Source: Uloborus plumipes (taxonomy: Eukaryota > Arthropoda > Arachnida > Araneae > Uloboridae). From it: a DNA stretch of 64,000 nt. This document shows, one piece after another, positions 56,079-64,000 of the stretch. The stretch's first letter is position 1, and the number at the start of each line of letters is the position of its first letter. Made by a program: the position numbers and the translations under genes. A model generated the notes under the pieces. It made no database searches and was not told the origin of the DNA. It saw nothing but the letters and a program-made list of their open reading frames with translations. The DNA lies in the NCBI GenBank assembly GCA_038373865.1, contig JAXGGA010002363.1, positions 1 through 64,000 of the forward strand, given 5' to 3'.

Positions 56079-58770
56079 CTCATTAATTTGTTAGCTAGAT
56101 CACCATATAATGTCGTTGTTTATCTTTTTTAATTCTATATATCTCGTCCTGATCTCTTAGTTTAAATATCAATACTGTCCCAATTAACTCTTCACATCGC
56201 TATACATACTCATCTCAAAACTACCACGACCTCGTATTTCTTCACTAACGCAAACACATCATAAATCTTTCTGAGTGCAGCTTTTAATAAAGTAGTATTT
56301 CTCATTAATATAGGTAGCTAGATTAGTATGCTGCGTTTTCTTTTCAGTTCGGTATGTCTCGTCATGATGTTTTAGTTTAAATGTCAATACTGTCTCACAT
56401 CCGCAAGAAATCTATCCATCCAGAATTACCGTGACCTCGTATCTTTCCAGTAACATAAACGTATCATGACTCTTTCAGGGCACAACTTTTTATAAAATAA
56501 TATTTCTCATTAATATCGGTAGCTAGACTATTATTCTGTGTTTTCTTTTCAATTCGGTATATGAGCCAATATTTAGAAAAGTGCCAATTTGAAGTTGGAG
56601 TTTTCTGAAAAAAAAAATTTTTTGCAGAAAAAAACTATTATTGGATTTTAAGTCTAAATTGGGTCTAAATGCAAGAAAATAAAAGGGGGAGGTCAAGGAA
56701 GTTATTTACCCCCTCTTTAGATTACTCACTTTTAAGCCGTTATAGATCTGATGAATGTTACGGAAATAAAAATGAGCGATAAGATTTTTAGATAAAATAA
56801 ATTATGAGATTACCAAATCCAAGCTAATAAAACATTTGTTTTGTTTTGAAACAACACACAACTTCAACTTTTGCAACACACAACTCTGCTGCTTGCTTTT
56901 CTTTAATTAGTTACAGGGAATTTAATTTCTTGATCAGAAATTCAGTTTAGCATGCTAGTTATTATCTAGTTATTTAGCGAAGTTATGAGAAATTGAAGCA
57001 TCAAAAAAATAAATAAATTAAATAATAATAATTAATTAACTTAATTTCTGCAGTGTCAATTTTTCTTATTTTACTAACTTCTATTGTTAGGGCATACAAA
57101 TCACAAATGAAGCAATTGTACTGAAACTCATTGCTTTTCATTTTTTAAGGACAAAAATATTCAATATATATGGCTAAAACCTATTATTTTTGCTTTTTAT
57201 AATTCTGAAACGTGTGAGTTAGTTCTGTAACATATTCCCTGTTTTTCAATGTTACCGCTCTGACTGTTACCGATCTGACAAACTGACAAAGTTATTTTTT
57301 TATTTCCGAGTCGATCACACTAAACCAAAATCAAACACGTGGTTTTTTCACTTGTAATAAAGGACTATACTTATATATAAAATAATTTTTAAAATAATAA
57401 AAACTGCGCATTTTAGAGCGTGTTACCGATCTGATGACTCAAATGACACACATTTTATAAAATCACTTTAAAAAAACTTACCTGCAATTTTAGATGCAGA
57501 AATGCAAATTTTTAATTACGATTCGATAAAACATTCAGCCAGGTACTCAGTATCACGTGGTTTTGGTGCAGGAAATGATTTTGGGAGCCTAAACATAGAT
57601 CGGAAGTTATTGTTACCACTCTGACGGCGAAACTTGGGACACGCTTATTTCGCATCGGCTAGAAAATCAGAAAACGATTCAACCAAAAATGAAGTAAAAT
57701 ATTAACAAAGGGGTAAAAATAGAATCGTTTTTTGTGCAAGTGCGTTTTTTTGGGAAGTTAGAAAGTGCGCATGACCTGTTTGCATGCTAAGCTTTGCTAC
57801 TTGGGACACGTTACCGATCTGATTTTTGATGTATAAAAATAATATTTTCTGAAGAAAAAATTTTTTTTTTCTGATGTTATTAGATGAAATGAAAGCAGAA
57901 CCTTATCTTCTTTCTGGGGAAAATTATTTTTTTAACTAGTTATTGAAATACTAGTGAAAATTCCCTTGGGACTCAAATTGGCACTTTTCTAAATATTTGC
58001 TCATATCTCGTCACAATCTTCTAGTTTAAACATCAGTACATATTGTCTCCTCTTTGCAAAAAATCTATCCATCACAGAACTACCGCGTCCTCGTATCTCT
58101 CCACTAACATGAACACATCACAGCTCTTTCAAGGCGGAGCTTTTAATAAAATAATATTTCTCATTAATATCGGTAGCTAGATTATTATGCTGCGTTATCT
58201 TCTCAACTCAGTATATTTTGCCATGATCTTTTAGTTTAAATACTAATACTGTCTCAACTGCCTCTTCACAGCACGATAGGTATTCATCACAAAACTACCA
58301 CGACTTCGTATCTCTTCACCAGCATAATTCTTTCTAGGCGCAGCTTTTAACAAAATAATATTTCTCATTAACATAAGTAGCTAGATTATTACGCTACGTT
58401 CTCTTTTCAACTTGGTATATCTCGTCATGATCTTTTAGTTTAAATATCAATACTGCCTCCTCACCGCCAGAAATCTATCCATCACAGAATTACCACGACC
58501 TTGTATCTCTCCGCTAACATAAACACATCATAACTCTTTTAGAGCGCAGCTTTTAATAAAATAATATTTCTCATTAATATAGGTAGTTAGATTATTACGC
58601 TACGTTCTCTTTTCAACCCGGTATATCTCGTCATGATCTTTTAGTTTAAATATCAATACTGCCTCCTCACCGCCAGAAATCTATCCATCACAGAATTACC
58701 ACGACCTTGTATCTCTCCGCTAACACAAACACATCATAACTCTTTCCGGGCGCAGCTTTTTAATGAAATA
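56079..58770. repeat. Satellite-like tandem array, ~205-210-bp units, interrupted
   Basis: The recurring anchor CTCATTAAT falls at 56079, 56301, 56506, 58160, 58364 and 58570. After removal of the 1,442-bp insertion the spacing is about 204-222 bases. Each unit carries CGGTATATCTCGTCATGATC, TTAGTTTAAATATCAATACT, CTATCCATCACAGAATTACC and TAACATAAACACATCATAAC. The last two units are almost identical, while the first is the most diverged. This is a minisatellite/satellite, probably still expanding at its right side. Confidence 0.88.
56562..58003. mobile_element. 1,442-bp non-autonomous element in the satellite, TTACCGATCTGA motif
   Basis: The ends are TGAGCCAATATTTAGAAAAG and, inverted, TGAGCAAATATTTAGAAAAG; the inverted similarity reaches about 30 bp (to GTGCCAATTTGA). 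The flanking repeat is TA, or ATAT if read as four bases (56560-56561 and 58004-58005). Other satellite units show the uninterrupted GGTATATCTCGTC. GTTACCGATCTGA or close variants occur six times inside, all in one orientation (56738, 57251, 57265, 57422, 57612, 57810). No transposase frame. Confidence 0.85.
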
Positions 58771-58870
58771 TATGCGGCGGGTGTTGGAAGAAGGCAGATC
58801 GAGTGCTCGGAGCATAAACCCCGGAACACGTGTTTCTCGTGTCGGCCCCGTCATTCAGGCAGGCTCTTAA

Positions 58871-60956
58871 CCCATTCCCTGCCCCGGCCGACACACGATC
58901 GGCCGCGCACTTTGTGTAAAAACCGCTCCGGCCGACGTAGGCTCGTCCACAGAATTTGGTTCCTAACTGGCCGCGACGATCCTGTATCGTCACAGCGAAC
59001 CTAGCAGTTTTCGCTCTTGACGATCCTGTGTCGGCCGTTTTTCCAGGCGCAAACCCTGTTATCTCGCTTCTCTGCCGGGTTTTGGTGCTTTGAGGGAAGC
59101 GGTACCAAAGGTATTTTCTTTGGGTCAAATGGATGTAACTTATAAGATATTAAGAACCTGTGATCGTTATATAATTTATTTTATCGAGATATATCATCCT
59201 TTCACGTACTCTTAGATATACTAGAGTATAATGTCGTATGGTCATGTATGGAGTATAATGCTTTAAATAATCAGAAGAAAGTTTTTTTATGGAAGCTTTG
59301 TTTCCTCTGCTTTCTGCTATTTATACTCTTGATGAACAAGTGAAAAAATATTCTCTTTGAGGGGCCAGTATTACAAGCTTGATTAAAAAATAAAGAAACT
59401 AAATCAGTGTTCCAACCTCCCCCCCCCCCCTACTTTTTTGACTGAACCTCACCTTCATTTAAAAGCATCTTTTGCCAAATTTGTCATAATTCTCCAAATT
59501 TATAAAGTATTTTTTCACAATATTTTTTGTATTATATTTTAATTTTGTAACTATTGTATTTTAATTTTGGAACATTAAATGTTCCAAAATGTAACAGTAG
59601 TAATGCTTGTTTTGAAATTAATTTCTGATTTTAACTATATTTTGTTATAAGAAAATCATGTGGAAGGGGTAGCGCATGGCAAATGACTTTCTGGCTGTTG
59701 CTTGAATGGAAACCTGTTCAGATGGTTGGTAAAAAGCTTTCTTGGGAGACCTCCCATAGTGTTTCTTTTGGGTATCTTCAAGCTATACGACTGATATTAA
59801 GTGGACACGGCTTTGGGTGGGGGGGGGGGGTGTATTCAAGTAAATAGTCTTTAGGGAAACGAGGGATTTGTCGCAAGTTTTGATCTTTTGTAACTGCTTA
59901 TCTTTAAAATAGCTCACACGATTGAGCTACTAAAATCCGTGCACTCAAAGTGCGATATAGACTCCTATAGAAATTAAGATAAATGGACCAACACTTAAAG
60001 ATATCTCTTTGTGTTATTGGTCGCTATGTTTACAATGCATCAAAAGTCGCCGATTCCTTCTACCCTTTCGGGAAGTCATTTACACAGCTAAGCTTTTTTT
60101 TATGATCTTGTACTAAAGCACGTCAAATGCTCTGTAAAATTGCATTAGTAAACCTCCTTTTAAGTACCCGAGTTACTTTGAATTGTCTTATTGTAAAATA
60201 ACCACATGGAAGGGATTGGAGCGGCACTTTTGTTCAAATGCCACGGTCCGATTTGGTTCGGACAGCAAGCAGCAGTGAGAAGTGCTCTCGTGGGAATAGG
60301 GCGACACCCCTTTCCTCTCTCCTTTTCTTTAGGATGCACCTTTGTTATGAGCAGTTTAGCAGGGCTTCATTGACAGTGCTTTCTGTAAATGTCAAAATAG
60401 AGTTCAGTTTTTGTCCTTTGTGATACACCTAGTTATAAAAGAAAAATCTCATGCTCAAGGAACGGAATTTTGTTCCTTTCCCTGGAAGAAATAACTGCAT
60501 TTTAGATAAAATTAAACAACAAATGAAAGTTCTTTCGTTTGTTAGGATTCCCTTTCTGCTAGTTGTAGCATGTAATTGCTTATAGAGATATTAAAAGGGA
60601 ATATGTTTCACGTTATTTTGTGAAAGCGATGAGTACTAACACAGTTATGTTAGAATAATAAATAAATTAGTGGACTGGTAAATAAAAAAATAAGTAAATA
60701 AATAAAAATAAACAAAAATAAAATAATTGTAAAATGATTGATAAAATAAATAATGTAAAATATAACATAAATTACAGGTACTGAATTGCGAGTTTTCCTT
60801 TCAAGTTCAAGTTCGACTGCGAAAACAACATTTTAAACCCCGTAGCAAAATGGAGAGAAAAGTGTTATCATACTGCGGCGAAATGGAACCGGTGAGTGAT
60901 GCACGGTGCGGTCGCTTTGCGGCGGAAAACATTTTTCGCTTGGGTCAGTGAATGGG
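58871..60956. mobile_element. Possible piggyBac-type element (TTAA target), ~2.1 kb
   Basis: TTAA|CCCATTCCCTGCCCC at the left and, inverted, TTAA|CCCATTCACTGACCC at the right agree at 13 of 15 bases. CCC-starting ends at TTAA sites are the piggyBac hallmark. The left 260 bases are GC-rich with GGCCGAC and GACGATCCTGT repeated, resembling subterminal motifs. The interior is AT-rich and has no transposase. The long distance and short end match leave room for coincidence. A 122-codon minus frame (58760-59128) crosses the left end and is not considered real. Confidence 0.38.
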
Positions 60957-60960
60957 TTAA

Positions 60961-63144
60961 GCACCTCAGACATTGAGTCACTCCCGCTGTGCTTTGCGAG
61001 AGGTGTTGGATAGGAAAAAAAGTCCGGCGATAGGTATCTCGAGGGAAGGAAGATGCCGGAGCGGATAAAAGTACGGAAATAGATTGTCTTTCGCACCCTC
61101 CCCCCACCCTACCTCGTGTGTTTCGTCTGCGGTCTCCTTAAGGAATCGGGTAGGAAGACGATTATCGAAAAATGAGGCTCAGTGTGAACATGTATTTATA
61201 AAACCTCCACCTGTGACGCTGGAGATTTCAGTTAAAAAGATGAGGAAAGCAGATTTATTTATTTTTTAATAAAACGAACTCTCGAATTGAAAAGATCTCT
61301 CGAATTACGCACTAAAACATGTCAAGATTTGCTTGAAGAAACAGGAAGCAAAACAGGGAGCAAACTAAAGCTACTAATGTCACTTGTAAGGATTAAAAGT
61401 AAATTAACAAGACAAAATTCAAATCTTTGCACTTACAAAATGTCACATAAATATTAAAAACATTTGAATATTATAGCATACATAGTACATCCAAAATTCA
61501 GTGATAAAAGGGTTGATATAAAAAACACAATTTCAGAAACTTTTTCAGGTCAAATAATAAGATTGCACTGAAAAGTAATTAAAAGGGTAACAATAAAGCA
61601 TATATATTTCTTAAATTGTATGAAATCATACATCTCCGTATAACAGTAAGTAAGATTAAAAGCTGAAAAAAAGAAAGCTTTGAAACATTTTTCGAAACTA
61701 AATAAACTCCGTTCTGATCCGGTTGAATAAAATAGAGTTAATTTATTTATTTAATTATTACTCTTTTTTCTTGCGCTTTTAGGATAATGTATAGAACGAG
61801 GAATTGCGAAAAATTCCCCCCTTATATTTGTACTGAAATTATACCATAGAGTGAAAACTATACCATAAGTGGTAGTTTTGAGGTTTTGAGTAACATAAAC
61901 ACAATTCAAATCTTAGGAAAGATTTCATTGAAAATATTTTCTAAATCTTAAAGAATACAGTCACCTACCAGGGCTTCTAGTACTATGTCTAGAGTCAAAT
62001 CAGAGAAGCGGAATAATCCATTAAATTTACAACAGATAAGAGAAAGCGAAACTAGAGAAATTATACGCACAGATTTTGCCGAAAATATTGGATTAATAAA
62101 AAATGAATTAATTTTTCAATAGCAAGAAATTTGCGATTAAGGTAAAACATAACACTTTAGTTTTAATGATAGTTCAAATCATGTGTCTCCCCTCCCTCCC
62201 ATTTTCACTCAAGAGTTAGGACCCATAGTAAACATTACTTTTTTGTTTAGAAAACAACTGAGATAAAGAAAAAACTCTACAAAATAAAAACAAAAAATGA
62301 AAATAAAGATTTGTTTCCCGTTTTTTTGCTTTCATGAGACATAGGAATGGCACGAAAAATATATAAGTTGTGAAATTTTATTATTCATTTAAGAGCATTA
62401 AATTATGAGTTGAAGGAAAATACATAAAAAAGAGCGAAACAATTGATCGACGGAGCGGATAGAATGAAACAAATTTATAACCTTATATTGGTTCTCATAA
62501 TCAAGTCCCGAACTTTCAGAAAACAAAACAACAAAAAGCGACCACAACAGAGCAAATATTTGTTCACAAAAGCCAAAAATACGCCGAATAAATAAAAGAA
62601 ACACAACGATCATTTGGTAGCATTCACTTTTTCTCGCTCTCCTCTTTTCCTCAGAAGACTTCTCCTAAACAAATTTTATCTGCAGGTGTTCACAATCGCT
62701 ATCTCCTTATCTCAGAGAAGAAACGAGGGAAGAGATCAACAATAACAACAAACACGCGCCACTCGAGAATAAAGCTGGAAAAAACGCGATCCAATTGACG
62801 TAGGAGAGAGAAAGGTCATGGCGGGGCTTACGGGAGAAGCCCCGGCAGTGCACTTGATCCCCTTCGGCCGTTCGTCGCCAGAAGGATGGGAATTAAGAGA
62901 AAGGACTTCTATCCCTCTCTCCCACGCCATATGTCGCTGTCGAACAAATGGAATCAAGGTAGACTATGTTTAGGTCATCCCCCGCTATTTTTAAAAAGGG
63001 ATGTTGTGACGGGAGGGGGAGGAGGGAGTTTATTTTTCTTTCGGAATGCCTAATTTCGAATGTGGAAAGGCGCAAAGTTGATTTCCCATTTTTTCGCTCA
63101 TTTTTTTGCTGATCTTGAAAAATTCATTTTGCACCACAACCCAA
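60961..63144. other. Unassigned sequence; GC-richer block at about 62690-62960
   Basis: Mostly AT-rich with no gene or element found. The GC-richer block includes a stem-loop (GGGGCTTacgggagAAGCCCC, about 62823-62843) and CCCTTCGGCCGTTCGTCG. It might be a promoter or exon, but no product is recognisable. Confidence 0.4.
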
Positions 63145-63487
63145 CACTAAAAAATAAGTTGTAATTGTTTTTGCAGTATAATGCAGCCGATTTTATAGTA
63201 ATAAACTGTAAAAATTGCTAATTTTACAGTAATAAACTGTAAAATTGCTAACTTTACAGTTTATTACCGTGCATTTTACAGTTTTAAACTGGAACCTCTG
63301 CTGCCAGTATTATACTGTTGTTTTTACAGTATAATACAACTAAATTTTACAGCAATACTCTGTAAAATTGCTTACTTTACAGTAAGAAACTGTAAAATTG
63401 CTAGTTTTACAGTTTATTACTGTGTATTTTACAGTTTTAAATTGGAACTTCGGCAGCCAGAACTATACTGTAAAAACAACAGCAGTG
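63145..63487. mobile_element. CACTGC-family MITE with internally repeated ACTGTAAAA units
   Basis: Left end CACTAAAAAATAAGTTGTAA and right end (inverted) CACTGCTGTTGTTTTTACAG. The interior consists of two ~155-bp tandem halves, each with ACTGTAAAATTGCTA, TTTACAGTTTATTAC and TTTTACAGTTTTAAA(C/T)TGGAAC. It belongs with 33714-34317 and 63925-64000. The left flank lacks the TA seen on the right. Confidence 0.72.
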
Positions 63488-63554
63488 TATCATATTTTTA
63501 TTCATTCTCTATTTCATTCACGAAAAAAATTTTCTCACATGTCAACTAATTTAT

Positions 63555-63875
63555 TTATTCATTTATTGATACGTTTTCATTTATTTTTCATCAATAATTA
63601 TTTTTTTTGTTTATTTACACATTAATTTGAAGAAAATAGAAAATTTTTCGTAACAAAAATATTTAGTTTTTCACTTTGCCCCATGATTTTTGAGATGAAA
63701 ATTTTCCTTTGTTTTAAAAGTATAAAATAACTGCCAAAGATGAAAAATAATATTTCAACTAAAGTTGCATTGCAAAATACATTATTCCTTCTTTATGCAC
63801 AATAACTTTTAGAGCAAAATTCCCATTTTTTCCTTTTGAAACAGGTGAGTAAACACAACTATTTCACTTTGCCCC
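63555..63875 (+). repeat. Dispersed repeat (copy 2 of 2)
   Basis: Partner of 45916-46250 in the same orientation, with blocks in the same order up to CAGGTGAGTAAAC followed by ATTTCACTTTGCCC. It lies between two CACTGC-family MITEs. Confidence 0.78.
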
Positions 63876-63924
63876 CCATCACCCTACATAGTTGAACACT
63901 ACTTACAACTGTAATTATCACCTA

Positions 63925-64000
63925 CACTGCAAAAAATAAGTCGTTTCTACAGTATAATACTGAAAGCAGAGGTTTCAGTTCAAAACTGTAAAAGCGCGGT
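63925..64000. mobile_element. CACTGC-family MITE, cut by the window end
   Basis: TA followed by CACTGCAAAAAATAAGTCG, then TACAGTATAATACTGAAAGC and AAAACTGTAAAA. Only the left end is inside the window. Confidence 0.7.

Noticed and set aside
56079..58770. CRISPR-like array
   Set aside because: Units are ~205 bp and repeat over their entire length, with no short repeat/unique spacer alternation; this is a satellite in a eukaryotic genome.
58760..59128. 122-codon minus-strand frame
   Set aside because: It spans the satellite end and the possible piggyBac boundary; the translation is low in hydrophobic-core patterns and has no known motif.

Overview
Eukaryotic, AT-rich, intron- or intergenic-type DNA with no prokaryotic gene organisation. 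It is most likely from an arthropod. A chelicerate such as a spider is my guess from the mix of repeats; nothing in the window proves it. The only clearly intact protein-coding genes are two almost identical Tc1/mariner-type transposases. Nearly everything else I can name is a transposable element, a SINE, a satellite or a segmental duplication. No host gene could be recognised. One short candidate coiled-coil exon (minus strand, near 44.6-44.7 kb) and a few GC-richer blocks are the only hints of host coding or promoter sequence.

Layout: 1-2.7 kb holds a 644-bp foldback MITE and a cluster of a dispersed repeat. 2.85-4.84 kb is a Helitron array (order Y1-Z-X) with a nested hAT MITE. 7.75-8.97 kb is Tc1 copy 1 (minus). 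9.2-10.4 kb is a hAT-type element. 12.25-13.75 kb is a tRNA-derived SINE split by Tc1 copy 2 (plus). 14.55-15.28 kb is a tandem duplication with promoter-like motifs. 19.3-23.7 kb has pogo-like, hAT and foldback elements. 25.4-27.4 kb is a second Helitron array in the opposite orientation (order X-Y1-Z) with a nested PIF/Harbinger MITE. Two more SINEs lie at 27.5 and 29.9 kb, one carrying a hAT MITE. 31.5-32.4 kb is a segmental duplication with a MITE at the junction. 33.7-37.2 kb holds two elements rich in short reiterated motifs. 39.5-44.4 kb holds two hAT-type elements and a second Helitron lineage. 45.6-48.7 kb has local duplications. 53.3-54.0 kb is a second copy of the 9.2-kb hAT family. 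56.1-58.8 kb is a ~205-bp satellite interrupted by a 1,442-bp element. 58.9-61 kb is a possible piggyBac-type element. The window ends in CACTGC-family MITEs.

How the parts relate: many insertions can be proven from the window itself, because an uninterrupted copy of the target is also present (Tc1 in a SINE, hAT in a SINE, hAT and Harbinger in Helitrons, an element in the satellite). These nestings give a relative order of events. The Helitrons and SINEs came first, the MITEs hit them later, and Tc1, whose copies are still near-identical, is the youngest. The most notable pattern is that the two Helitron arrays are circular permutations of each other, as expected from rolling-circle concatemers. 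Also notable are two long non-autonomous elements built around a short motif repeated at intervals.
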